From DATEZO01 sp035255485 (GTDB lineage Bacteria; Pseudomonadota; Gammaproteobacteria; Burkholderiales; Burkholderiaceae_D): DNA of 20,902 nucleotides. The translations under genes were made by a program, and so were the position numbers. The DNA is taken from NCBI GenBank assembly GCA_035255485.1, contig DATEZO010000277.1, positions 1 through 20,902 of the forward strand. Direction: 5' to 3'. This document shows, piece by piece, positions 1-6,925 of the stretch. The notes below the pieces were generated by a model. The model was given only the letters and a program-made list of their open reading frames with translations, searched no databases and was not told the DNA's origin. Positions within the stretch are counted from its first letter, which is position 1; each line of letters opens with the position of its first letter.

Positions 1-1
1 G

Positions 2-1438
2 GTGATTGAAACAGTCGCGGTCAAGCCGGGCGGAAGCGCCGCTTTGATCGCACAACTGGATGCGCTATCGGGCCAGTCGCGGGTTGCGGTCAACACCGGT
101 TCGGGTGACGCTTTCCATGCCGGCAATACCGCCGCGCTCGAGTCAACGCAACGTGAGGTGCGCCGGATTCTGGATGCGGCAATCAAGGAAAACGGCACTA
201 CGCACAATATCGGCGAAAAGATCGACGCGGTCGTGTTGCATCCGGTGATTGGCTATGTCGTTTTATCAGTATTGCTGTTCCTGGTGTTCCAGGCGGTATT
301 CAGCTGGTCGAAATTGCCGATGGATCTGATCAAGGATGCGGTCGACGGCTTTGGCCAGGCCGTGCAGGCGGCCATGCCAGCCGGCATTTTGCGCAGCCTG
401 ATGGTGGACGGCATCCTGTCCGGCGTCGGCAGCGTACTGGTATTCCTGCCGCAGATCCTGATTCTTTTCCTGTTCATCCTGGTGCTGGAGGATTCGGGCT
501 ATCTGCCGCGCGCCGCCTTCCTGCTGGACCGGCTGATGGGTAGTGTCGGCTTGTCCGGGCGCGCCTTCATTCCGCTGCTATCGAGCTTCGCCTGCGCGAT
601 TCCCGGCATCATGGCGACCCGCACCATCCAGAACCCGCGCGACCGGCTGGCGACCATCATGATCGCGCCGTTGATGACCTGCTCGGCCAGGCTGCCAGTC
701 TATGCGCTGATCATCGGGGCATTCATTCCGGAACGTGCGATCGGCATCTTCAATCTGCAAGGACTGGTGCTGTTCGGACTGTATTTTGCCGGCATCGTCT
801 CGGCGATGCTGGTGGCGTATGTGTTCAAGCGCACGATAGGGAAGGGGCAATACCAGCCGCTGATGCTGGAGCTGCCGAATTACCACTGGCCCAATCTGCG
901 CAATCTCGCCATCGGCCTGTGGGAACGCGCCAGGATCTTCATCACGCGCGCCGGCACCATCATTCTGGCACTGATGGTACTGCTATGGTTCCTGTCGAGC
1001 TTTCCGGCACCGCCCGAAGGTGCACTCGGCCCGGCGATCCAGTACAGCCTGGCGGGACGGATCGGACACTTTATGCAGGTGTTTTTCGCACCGATCGGAT
1101 TCAACTGGCAAATCGCGATCGCATTGATTCCGGGGCTGGCGGCGCGCGAAGTCGCGGTCGGCGCGCTCGGTACCGTCTATGCGCTATCCGCGACAGGCGA
1201 CCAGCTGGCGACGGCATTGACGCCGATGATCGCCGCGACGTGGACGCTGCCGACTGCATTGTCGTTACTGGCATGGTATGTGTTCGCGCCGCAGTGCATT
1301 TCCACGCTGTCGATCGTCAAGCGTGAAACCAATTCCTGGAAACCGGTGGCGGCGATGGCGGGCTACATGTTCCTGCTGGCCTACCTGGCCTCGTTCGCGA
1401 CTTACCAGATCAGCCGCGCATTATTGGGAGCCGCATGA
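2..1438 (+). CDS. feoB: Ferrous iron transport protein B (FeoB), C-terminal part, 5' end outside the window
   Basis: FeoB is the inner-membrane Fe(II) permease, with an N-terminal G-protein domain and a C-terminal membrane domain. The window opens inside the gene, so the GTG at base 2 is not the true start and the GTPase domain is mostly missing. The visible 478 residues begin with the end of the cytosolic region and continue through a hydrophobic permease with about eight membrane segments. Both conserved FeoB gate blocks are present: SSFACAIPGIMATR near residue 195 and PLMTCSARLPVYALIIGAF about 25 residues later, each with its conserved cysteine. The C-terminal block QCISTLSIVKRE is also typical. 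The stop overlaps the next start as ATGA, so the two genes are translationally coupled. A FeoA gene would be expected upstream, outside the window. Confidence 0.96.
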   Translation: MIETVAVKPGGSAALIAQLDALSGQSRVAVNTGSGDAFHAGNTAALESTQREVRRILDAAIKENGTTHNIGEKIDAVVLHPVIGYVVLSVLLFLVFQAVFSWSKLPMDLIKDAVDGFGQAVQAAMPAGILRSLMVDGILSGVGSVLVFLPQILILFLFILVLEDSGYLPRAAFLLDRLMGSVGLSGRAFIPLLSSFACAIPGIMATRTIQNPRDRLATIMIAPLMTCSARLPVYALIIGAFIPERAIGIFNLQGLVLFGLYFAGIVSAMLVAYVFKRTIGKGQYQPLMLELPNYHWPNLRNLAIGLWERARIFITRAGTIILALMVLLWFLSSFPAPPEGALGPAIQYSLAGRIGHFMQVFFAPIGFNWQIAIALIPGLAAREVAVGALGTVYALSATGDQLATALTPMIAATWTLPTALSLLAWYVFAPQCISTLSIVKRETNSWKPVAAMAGYMFLLAYLASFATYQISRALLGAA

Positions 1439-1722
1439 TGCAGGAAGCGATTGTCGCCCTGGTCGTCCTGTATGCCGCCTGGGCCGTGGCAAAGCGCTAT
1501 GTGCCAAGGCCGGTGCGCCGCTTTGTGCGCGCCTGGAGCGCCCGGATGGCAAGACGGGCGGGCTGGCATCGCATTGCCGCGCGCCTCGAAGCACCGGCGC
1601 AAGCGGCGACCTCTTGCGCGGACGATTGCAGCTCTTGCCATGGATGCGATCCGGTCAAGGCGGATGCAGGCAGCCGCGCCGCAATCACGCCCGAAGCATT
1701 ACGGCACACGACCAGGCGGTAG
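1435..1722 (+). CDS. Small FeoB-linked protein with N-terminal membrane anchor and Cys cluster (DUF6587-like)
   Basis: This 95-residue protein starts in the ATGA overlap with feoB; a second ATG at 1438 would shorten it by one residue. A ribosome binding site TTGGGAG lies at 1423-1429. Residues 4-19 form a hydrophobic anchor, followed by a strongly basic stretch at about 20-50. Then comes a cysteine cluster, TSCADDCSSCHGC, with cysteines at 61, 65, 68 and 71. Small Cys-rich proteins directly after feoB are common in beta- and gammaproteobacteria (FeoC or the DUF6587 type). Their cysteines are thought to bind an iron-sulfur cluster or iron and to support FeoB. The family assignment rests on position and cysteine pattern rather than on a sequence match I could test. 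Coupling to feoB supports a role in Fe(II) uptake at the inner membrane. Confidence 0.8.
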   Translation: MMQEAIVALVVLYAAWAVAKRYVPRPVRRFVRAWSARMARRAGWHRIAARLEAPAQAATSCADDCSSCHGCDPVKADAGSRAAITPEALRHTTRR

Positions 1723-1821
1723 TACGGTAATGCCCGCCTTCCAGGCGACCGGGAGCGTTGCGTTACTTTCGGGTCATGATTGTATTACCATGGCAACCCG
1801 ACCTATTGGAATGTGTGCACC

Positions 1822-3192
1822 ATGAGATACGATGTAATCGATACCCAAGTTTCCCCTGAAGGCCGCCTCGACATATTATCAAAGAGCGAAGTCAACAAGC
1901 TGCGCGATACCAGCCAGGGCGGCCTGTACGACACCTTCCGCAATTGTTCGCTCGCCGTGCTCAACTGCGGCAATTATCTCGATGACGGCAAGGAACTGCT
2001 GGAGCGTTATCAATCCTTCGACATCGGCATCATCCAGCGCGAGCGCGGCATCAAGCTCGACATCAAGGGTGCGCCGTCAAGTGCATTTGTCGATGGCAAG
2101 ATGATCAAAGGCATTCACGAGCATCTGTTTGCAGTCTTGCGCGACGTGGTGTATGTCAGCGATGAGATTACCGGCAACCCGAAATTCGATCTGACATTAC
2201 CGGAAGGCGTCACCGACTCGGTGTTCCATATCCTGCGCAATGCGGATGTGCTGCATCCGCAGATCGCGCCGAACATGGTGGTGTGCTGGGGCGGCCATTC
2301 GATCAGCCCGCTGGAATACGATTATTCGAAAAAAGTCGGCTATGAAATCGGACTGCGCGGTATGGACATCTGCACCGGCTGCGGTCCCGGCGCGATGAAA
2401 GGCCCGATGAAGGGCGCGGCCATCGGCCATGCCAAGCAGCGCATCGCCGGCGGCCGTTATCTCGGCATATCCGAGCCGGGCATCATTGCCGCCGAAGCGC
2501 CGAATCCGATCGTCAACGATCTGGTCATCATGCCGGATATCGAAAAGCGGCTGGAGGCGTTCGTGCGTACCGGCCACGGCATTGTCGTCTTTCCGGGCGG
2601 CGCAGGCACTGCGGAAGAAATACTGTATATCCTTGGAATCCTGCTGCATCCGGACAACCAGGGACTGCCCTTCCCGTTGGTATTCACGGGGCCGAAAAGC
2701 GCAGAAGATTATTTCAGTCAAATCCATCGTTTCATTGGCGAAACCCTGGGTGAAGAGGCGCAAAAGCGCTATCGCATCATCATCAACGATCCAGTCAGCG
2801 TGGCGCAGGAAATGCAGACCGGCATCAAGCAGGTACGCGAATTCCGCAAGGAAAAAAGCGATGCCTACTATTTCAACTGGGGACTTCGGATCGATCACGA
2901 GTTTCAAAAGCCTTTCGCGCCCACGCACGAAAACATGCGCAATCTCACGCTGCACAAGAACCAGGAACGGCATTTGCTGGCCGCCAACCTGCGGCGGGCA
3001 TTTTCCGGTGTGGTGGCCGGCAACGTGAAGGACCAGGGCATTCGCGCCATCGAGAAGAACGGACCGTTTGAAATCCATGGCGACGCTGTCCTGATGGCAT
3101 CGATGGATGCACTGCTGACATCGTTCGTTGCGCAGCATCGCATGAAGCTGCCCGGCACGGCGTATACGCCCTGTTACCGGATCATCCTCTAG
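1822..3192 (+). CDS. ppnN: Nucleotide 5'-monophosphate nucleosidase PpnN (YgdH family)
   Basis: PpnN hydrolyses purine and pyrimidine nucleoside monophosphates to base and ribose 5-phosphate, and in E. coli it is activated by (p)ppGpp. The reading frame is open from 1780, but the ATG at 1822 gives 456 residues, close to the 454 of E. coli, and begins MRYDVIDTQVSPEGRLDILS as expected. The N-terminal DUF4478-type region is followed by the LOG-like Rossmann domain. Its signature is FPGGAGTAEE, with the PGG at residues 258-260 and the catalytic-type glutamates at 265-266. VCWGGHSI and CTGCGPGAMKGPMKG lie upstream in the same fold. The DUF3412-type C-terminus ends in TPCYRIIL. No strong ribosome binding site is visible. 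A weak promoter-like pair, TTGCGT at 1758 and TGTATT at 1781, lies upstream. It appears monocistronic and unrelated to its neighbours. Confidence 0.95.
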   Translation: MRYDVIDTQVSPEGRLDILSKSEVNKLRDTSQGGLYDTFRNCSLAVLNCGNYLDDGKELLERYQSFDIGIIQRERGIKLDIKGAPSSAFVDGKMIKGIHEHLFAVLRDVVYVSDEITGNPKFDLTLPEGVTDSVFHILRNADVLHPQIAPNMVVCWGGHSISPLEYDYSKKVGYEIGLRGMDICTGCGPGAMKGPMKGAAIGHAKQRIAGGRYLGISEPGIIAAEAPNPIVNDLVIMPDIEKRLEAFVRTGHGIVVFPGGAGTAEEILYILGILLHPDNQGLPFPLVFTGPKSAEDYFSQIHRFIGETLGEEAQKRYRIIINDPVSVAQEMQTGIKQVREFRKEKSDAYYFNWGLRIDHEFQKPFAPTHENMRNLTLHKNQERHLLAANLRRAFSGVVAGNVKDQGIRAIEKNGPFEIHGDAVLMASMDALLTSFVAQHRMKLPGTAYTPCYRIIL

Positions 3193-3213
3193 TGTTTTGT
3201 TCTTGCCGTTACC

Positions 3214-3250
3214 CAAGGCAGGTCGTCAATCGATTTTGACGCTTGCCTTG
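3214..3250 (+). terminator. Long two-step hairpin after ppnN
   Basis: CAAGGCA at 3214-3220 pairs with TGCCTTG at 3244-3250. Inside it CGTCAA (3224-3229) pairs with TTGACG (3236-3241) around a 6-base loop, leaving a 3/2 internal bulge. It starts 22 bases after the ppnN stop, a typical place for a transcript end. There is no T-run after the stem, so it is either a weak or Rho-assisted terminator or a 3'-protecting structure. Confidence 0.45.
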
Positions 3251-3329
3251 CGTGATTCGATACGCTGCCCGGAACCACGCCTGATGGCAGGGCGTCTTAT
3301 CCGTATCAATGGATGCCAGGAGAAGAATC

Positions 3330-3401
3330 ATGAGGTTCGCCGATATCGGCCGCATCCTTGAACAATACAGCGGCACAGCATCCGGCCAACCGGCATCATG
3401 A
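3330..3401 (+). CDS. 23-codon ORF with strong ribosome binding site, probable gene remnant or leader peptide
   Basis: An ATG at 3330 follows an AGGAGAAGA ribosome binding site at 3318-3326 with good spacing. It opens 23 codons starting MRFADIGRILEQYSG and ends in TGA at 3399-3401, 25 bases before the start of the DUF302 gene. The first 15 residues look like the amphipathic start of a real protein, and the remaining Gly/Ala/Ser/Pro residues look like the beginning of a linker. A plausible reading is the leftover N-terminus of a longer gene whose body was deleted. A short leader peptide coupled to the DUF302 gene is the alternative. I do not recognise a family with certainty. Confidence 0.4.
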   Translation: MRFADIGRILEQYSGTASGQPAS

Positions 3402-3426
3402 TCACCTACTTCAAAAGGAGAAACGC

Positions 3427-3819
3427 ATGCAGATAAAGTATGGATTCGGCAAGACGGTGACTGGCTCTTTTGCGGCCGCCATCGAAAACGTCACCAATGC
3501 GCTGAAGAGCGAGGGATTCGGCGTCCTGAGCGACATCGATGTGGCGGATGCCTTGAAAAAGAAGATCAATGCGGATATTCCGCCTTATCGTATCCTAGGC
3601 GCCTGCAATCCGCCGCTGGCGCACCGTGCCATTTCCCTGGAGCCTTCCATCGGATTGCTATTGCCGTGCAATGTCGTGGTGCGGCAGGATGCCGAGGGCA
3701 AGGTGCATGTGGAATTCATGAATACCGATGCGATATTGCAACTGGTCGACAAACCGGAGATCGAGGCGCTGGCAAGCGAAGTGCGGGCGCGCCTGACGCG
3801 TGTGATGGACGCCATGTAG
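3427..3819 (+). CDS. DUF302 family protein
   Basis: This 130-residue protein starts at the ATG at 3427, behind an AAAGGAG ribosome binding site at 3414-3420. The open frame extends upstream to 3358, but without a comparable start signal. The DUF302 fold (about 120-150 residues) is recognised from the N-terminal YGFGKTVTGSFAAAIENV, then LKSEGFGVLSDIDV. The hallmark RILGACNPPLAHRAI follows with Cys60, then SIGLLLPCNVVV with Cys81. The family's biochemical role is unknown. Members are often cytoplasmic or periplasmic and occur near sulfur, redox and metal genes. No signal peptide is visible here. It stands alone between ppnN and the copper genes. The two conserved cysteines and the neighbouring copZ invite, but do not prove, a metal or redox link. 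Confidence 0.9.
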   Translation: MQIKYGFGKTVTGSFAAAIENVTNALKSEGFGVLSDIDVADALKKKINADIPPYRILGACNPPLAHRAISLEPSIGLLLPCNVVVRQDAEGKVHVEFMNTDAILQLVDKPEIEALASEVRARLTRVMDAM

Positions 3820-3842
3820 GCAGGCGCGATGGCTTGGGTGCA

Positions 3843-3873
3843 GGCGGCACACTCTGGGAAAATGTGTGCCGCC
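3843..3873 (+). terminator. Perfect 10-bp hairpin downstream of the DUF302 gene
   Basis: GGCGGCACAC (3843-3852) pairs exactly with GTGTGCCGCC (3864-3873) around an 11-base loop. It lies 23 bases after the stop codon. No T-run follows, so intrinsic termination would be inefficient. The left arm plus loop also belongs to a longer inverted repeat with 4100-4116, so the hairpin may be part of a mobile or regulatory element instead. Confidence 0.45.
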
Positions 3874-4020
3874 AAGGTACCGGACGGTGCCGCAGGGGTT
3901 GCGCGGCGCTTGGCAAGCCCCGCGCTTTACATCGGTGCGGTTGTGGCCTGGATAGAGCGCAACGCAATCCGGGGCATGTGCCGCAAGTAATGTTTTGTGC
4001 GCCGCATCTTGAAAAATGCG

Positions 4021-4093
4021 GGAGTATATTGATAAATATATTAATATACGCAATGAATATGCGGGTATTTAAAAATACAATAGCCAGTATATT
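4021..4093 (-). repeat. AT-rich intergenic repeat, copy A
   Basis: Read on the minus strand from 4093 to 4021, this 73-base segment matches 8454-8526 (plus strand) at about 59 of 73 positions without any gap. The first 51 positions match at 44. Shared features are the leading AATATACTG, the near-palindrome GTATTTTTAAATAC, AAATACCCGCATA, and the closing CAATATACTCC. Weaker similarity continues a further 15-20 bases. The strength of the match rules out simple AT-rich coincidence. No known repeat family is recognised. Confidence 0.75.
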
Positions 4094-4130
4094 GCATGCT
4101 CCCAGAGTGTGCTGCCAGGCCTGAACCACA

Positions 4131-4152
4131 GGCTGGAAATCATTTTCCAGCC
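4131..4152 (-). terminator. Hairpin at the 3' side of copZ
   Basis: GGCTGGAAA (4131-4139) pairs with TTTCCAGCC (4144-4152) around a 4-base loop, a perfect 9-bp stem. It lies 9 bases beyond the copZ stop codon, where a terminator is expected. On the copZ strand no clear T-run follows, so efficiency is uncertain. Confidence 0.55.
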
Positions 4153-4161
4153 GCCTCCACT

Positions 4162-4362
4162 TTATTCCTGTGCTACCGGCGTGTAGCCGGCGTCCCGAAT
4201 CGCTTCCTCGATTTCTCCGGCATCGGCAGCGCCTTCGATACGGACCAGATGATGATCCAGATCCGCTGTCACTGATGCCTTCGGGTCGGCATCCTTGACC
4301 GCTTTGGTGATGGTGCTGACGCAATGGCCGCAGGTCATGTCTTCCACATGGAATTTCAGCAT
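4162..4362 (-). CDS. copZ: Copper chaperone CopZ (heavy-metal-associated domain protein)
   Basis: This 66-residue cytoplasmic metallochaperone binds Cu(I) and hands it to the CopA ATPase. It is a single HMA domain (about 65-70 residues is normal for the family) with the binding loop MTCGHC, Cys11 and Cys14, near the N-terminus. The C-terminal IRDAGYTPV is also typical. It is transcribed away from copA. The ribosome binding site GGAGAAG lies just upstream of the start on the minus strand (about 4366-4372). The promoter at 4396-4426 has a 19-bp spacer and a CueR-like dyad, so copper induction together with copA is expected. A hairpin follows the stop. Confidence 0.95.
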   Translation of the reverse strand: MLKFHVEDMTCGHCVSTITKAVKDADPKASVTADLDHHLVRIEGAADAGEIEEAIRDAGYTPVAQE

Positions 4363-4395
4363 GGTTTCTTCTCCGGAAAGGTGGGTAATATCGTT

Positions 4396-4426
4396 ACTAT
4401 AAACCTTCCTATTCTGGTAAGGTCAA
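4396..4426 (-). promoter_or_regulatory. CueR-type copZ promoter with 19-bp spacer
   Basis: On the minus strand, TTGACC (4426-4421) and TATAGT (4401-4396) are separated by 19 bp. This overlong spacer is the signature of MerR-family activated promoters. The dyad ACCTTCC (4403-4409) with GGTAAGGT (4416-4423) occupies the spacer and resembles the E. coli CueR operator. It drives copZ leftward. Confidence 0.85.
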
Positions 4427-4450
4427 GCGCTATCGCAGGATAAAAGGTGC

Positions 4451-4481
4451 TTGACCTTCCCATGATGGGAAAGCGTATTCT
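4451..4481 (+). promoter_or_regulatory. CueR-type copA promoter with 19-bp spacer
   Basis: TTGACC (4451-4456) and TATTCT (4476-4481) are separated by 19 bp. Between them lies the dyad ACCTTCCCATGATGGGAAAG (from 4454), very close in layout to the E. coli copA promoter bound by CueR. Apo-CueR would repress and Cu(I)-CueR would realign the two hexamers. Its position excludes a copA start at 4447 and supports the ATG at 4510. Confidence 0.88.
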
Positions 4482-4509
4482 GAATGCATTATCCCCTGGA
4501 GTGTTTCCG

Positions 4510-6924
4510 ATGAGTGCCTTGATTCAAGCAGAACCCGGTGTTACCGACTTTACCTTCAAGGTGAACGGCATGACCTGCGCCTCCTGTGTGGCACGGGTGG
4601 AAAAGGCGCTGGCGGCGGTGCCCGGCGTCATTAACGCGTCGGTCAATCTTGCCACCGAAAAGGCCAGCATTCATGCAGGTACGGGAGCCAGCACGAGCCT
4701 GCTTGCCGCCGCCATCGAGAAAGCGGGCTATCAGGTGGCGGAAGACGTGCATTCGCTGGCGATTTCCGGCATGACGTGCGCCTCCTGCGTGGCGCGAGTG
4801 GAGAAAGCGCTGAAGAAAGTGCCGGGCGTGATCGATGCGTCGGTCAATCTTGCCACCGAAAAAGCGCAAGTCAGGACTGCCGCCGGCGTCAGTATCGAGA
4901 CCCTCATCGCTGCCGTTAAAAAAGCCGGCTATGAAGCAGCCGCTCCGGTCGCCGCGCCGCCGACCGCGCCGCGCGCAGCGCTTCCGGCGTGGTGGCCGGT
5001 CGCTGTTTCCGCATTGCTCAGCCTGCCGCTGGCCGCACCCATGCTCGGCATGCTGGCGGGGCGGGACTGGATGCTGCCGGGCTGGCTGCAATGGGCGCTG
5101 GCGACGCCGGTGCAGTTCTGGCTGGGCGCGCGCTTCTACAAGGCGGGCTGGAAAGCGCTGCTGGCCGGCTCCGGCAACATGGATCTGCTGGTGGCATTGG
5201 GTACCAGCGCCGCTTATGGCTTGTCTGTCTATCTGCTGTTCGCGCATGGCGGGCACGGCATGGCGCATCTGTATTTCGAGTCTTCTGCCGTCGTGATTAC
5301 GCTGGTGCTGCTCGGGAAATGGCTGGAGGCACGCGCCAGGCAGCAAACCGTGTCGGCCATCCGCGCCCTGGAAGCGCTGCGTGCGACCACCGCCATCGTG
5401 CGCCGCGACGGCATCGAGAAGGAGGTGGCGGTAGCCGACGTGCGCGTCGATGATATCGTCATGGTGCGTCCCGGCGACCGGGTGCCGGTCGATGGCCGGA
5501 TCATCGAAGGCAGCAGCCATCTCGACGAATCCCTGCTCACCGGCGAAAGTTTGCCGGTGGCGAAAAAGCCGGGCGACCCGGTCACCGGTGGCGCGGTCAA
5601 TGCCGACGGACTGATCGTGATCCAGGCGACCGCTATTGGCGGCGCAACCATGCTGTCGAAAATCATCAAGCTGGTGGAGGATGCGCAGGCAGTCAAGGCG
5701 CCGATCCAGCGCCTGGTGGACAAGGTCAGCGCAGTATTCGTGCCGGTGGTTTTGGGGATATCGCTGCTGACGCTGCTGGGCTGGGGCCTCTTGAGCGGCG
5801 ACTGGCAGCAGGCGCTGTTGAATGCAGTGGCGGTGCAGGTCATCGCCTGTCCCTGCGCGCTCGGGCTGGCGACGCCGACATCCATCATGGTAGGAACCGG
5901 GGTGGCGGCGAAATACGGCATCCTGATCAAGGATACCGAAGCGCTGGAAACGGCGCATGCCGTCACCACGGTCGCCTTCGACAAGACCGGTACGCTGACC
6001 GAAGGCAAACCGGCGATTGTCGCCATCGAAGGCGCAGGGCAGACTGAACAGCGGGTGCTGGAACTGGCCAGCGCGGTGCAGCAGTACAGCGATCATCCGC
6101 TTGCCAAGGCGGTGGCGGCGGAGGCCGCGCGCCGCGGCATCGTCGCGCCCGCGGCGGCAAACGCCAGGGCGCTGCCCGGCCGGGGCGTCCAGGCGGATGC
6201 CGATGGATGGGCCATCTACCTGGGCAATCAACGGTTGATGCAGGCGCTGACGGTGCCGACGCAGGCGCTTGAGGCGACAGCGGCCAGGCACGAAGCCGCG
6301 GGCCGTACCGTCTCATGGCTGGCCGCGGACACAGGCAGCGGCATGCAGCTGATCGGTCTGCTTGCCTTTGGCGATATGCTGAAAAAAACGGCGGCGCACG
6401 CCGTGGCAAAGCTGGCCGGGATGGGAATTACGTCCGTCATGCTGACCGGCGACAACCCCGGCAGCGCCCAGGCGGTAGCCGCTGCAGCGGGCATCACGCA
6501 GTTCCGCGCCGAAGTGCTGCCGGCCGACAAGGCGGCAGTGGTGGCAGAATTCAGGCGCGGCGGCCAAAAGGTTGCCATGGTCGGCGACGGCATCAACGAT
6601 GCCCCGGCGCTGGCGGCAGCCGATGTCGGGATCGCCATGGCCACCGGCACCGATGTGGCGATGCACACTGCCGGCATCACGCTCATGCGCGGCGATCCCG
6701 CGCTGGTGGCCGATGCCATCGATATCTCGAAAAAAACCTATCGCAAGATCCGGCAGAACCTGGGCTGGGCCTTCATCTATAACATCATCGGCATTCCGCT
6801 GGCCGCGTTCGGCTATCTGAATCCGGTGATTGCCGGTGCGGCGATGGCGTTCAGCAGCGTCAGTGTCGTATCGAATGCGCTGCTGCTGCGGCGCTGGCAG
6901 CCGCGACAATCAGAGGAAAGCTGA
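4510..6924 (+). CDS. copA: Cu(I)-exporting P1B-type ATPase CopA
   Basis: CopA pumps Cu(I) from the cytoplasm to the periplasm at the cost of ATP. The start at 4510 has GGAG at 4498-4501, follows the CueR promoter and gives 804 residues, a normal length for a two-HMA CopA. In order: HMA1 with MTCASC (Cys23, Cys26), HMA2 with MTCASC (Cys90, Cys93), eight membrane segments, the actuator loop LTGES, and the intramembrane metal site CPC at 447-449. The phosphorylation motif DKTGT follows with Asp491, then the nucleotide-binding SDHPLAKA and the hinge GDGINDAPAL. The last membrane segments carry YNIIGIPLAA and SSVSVVSNALLL, the Cu(I) subgroup (P1B-1) signature. The two HMA domains share a 26-bp identical DNA stretch. 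cueR starts one base after the stop. Confidence 0.97.
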   Translation: MSALIQAEPGVTDFTFKVNGMTCASCVARVEKALAAVPGVINASVNLATEKASIHAGTGASTSLLAAAIEKAGYQVAEDVHSLAISGMTCASCVARVEKALKKVPGVIDASVNLATEKAQVRTAAGVSIETLIAAVKKAGYEAAAPVAAPPTAPRAALPAWWPVAVSALLSLPLAAPMLGMLAGRDWMLPGWLQWALATPVQFWLGARFYKAGWKALLAGSGNMDLLVALGTSAAYGLSVYLLFAHGGHGMAHLYFESSAVVITLVLLGKWLEARARQQTVSAIRALEALRATTAIVRRDGIEKEVAVADVRVDDIVMVRPGDRVPVDGRIIEGSSHLDESLLTGESLPVAKKPGDPVTGGAVNADGLIVIQATAIGGATMLSKIIKLVEDAQAVKAPIQRLVDKVSAVFVPVVLGISLLTLLGWGLLSGDWQQALLNAVAVQVIACPCALGLATPTSIMVGTGVAAKYGILIKDTEALETAHAVTTVAFDKTGTLTEGKPAIVAIEGAGQTEQRVLELASAVQQYSDHPLAKAVAAEAARRGIVAPAAANARALPGRGVQADADGWAIYLGNQRLMQALTVPTQALEATAARHEAAGRTVSWLAADTGSGMQLIGLLAFGDMLKKTAAHAVAKLAGMGITSVMLTGDNPGSAQAVAAAAGITQFRAEVLPADKAAVVAEFRRGGQKVAMVGDGINDAPALAAADVGIAMATGTDVAMHTAGITLMRGDPALVADAIDISKKTYRKIRQNLGWAFIYNIIGIPLAAFGYLNPVIAGAAMAFSSVSVVSNALLLRRWQPRQSEES

Positions 6925-6925
6925 C

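Larger units (their letters stand above)
3843..4116. repeat. Candidate miniature element bounded by 17-bp inverted repeats
   Basis: GGCGGCACACTCTGGGA at 3843-3859 matches the reverse complement of 4100-4116 (TCCCAGAGTGTGCTGCC) at 16 of 17 positions. The 274-bp interval encloses the AT-rich repeat copy at 4021-4093 and has no transposase. A CAGGC string is present at both outer edges (3841-3845 and 4116-4120), partly overlapping the repeats, and could be a coincidental or real target duplication. The element interpretation is inference; the repeat itself is directly visible. Confidence 0.4.
3820..4161. other. Intergenic region between DUF302 gene and copZ: hairpins, inverted repeats, AT-rich repeat copy
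   Basis: The left part is GC-rich and could encode a 53-residue peptide (ATG 3829 to TAA 3990, no good ribosome binding site), which I do not call as a gene. The right part is strikingly AT-rich and carries one copy of the dispersed repeat described separately. A hairpin at 3843-3873, a pair of inverted repeats (3843-3859 and 4100-4116) and a hairpin at 4131-4152 are the other structures seen. Confidence 0.7.

Noticed and set aside
2197..3216. 339-codon open frame on the minus strand opposite ppnN
   Set aside because: Antisense shadow of ppnN with no family features and no start signal.
3829..3990. 53-codon plus-strand ORF after DUF302
   Set aside because: Poor ribosome binding site, contains the hairpin and inverted repeat, no recognisable family; mentioned in the region entry only.
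4489..6291. 600-codon open frame on the minus strand opposite copA
   Set aside because: It mirrors the GC-rich codon pattern of copA, has His/Arg/Gly-rich low-complexity translation and no recognisable domain; copA has every expected motif.
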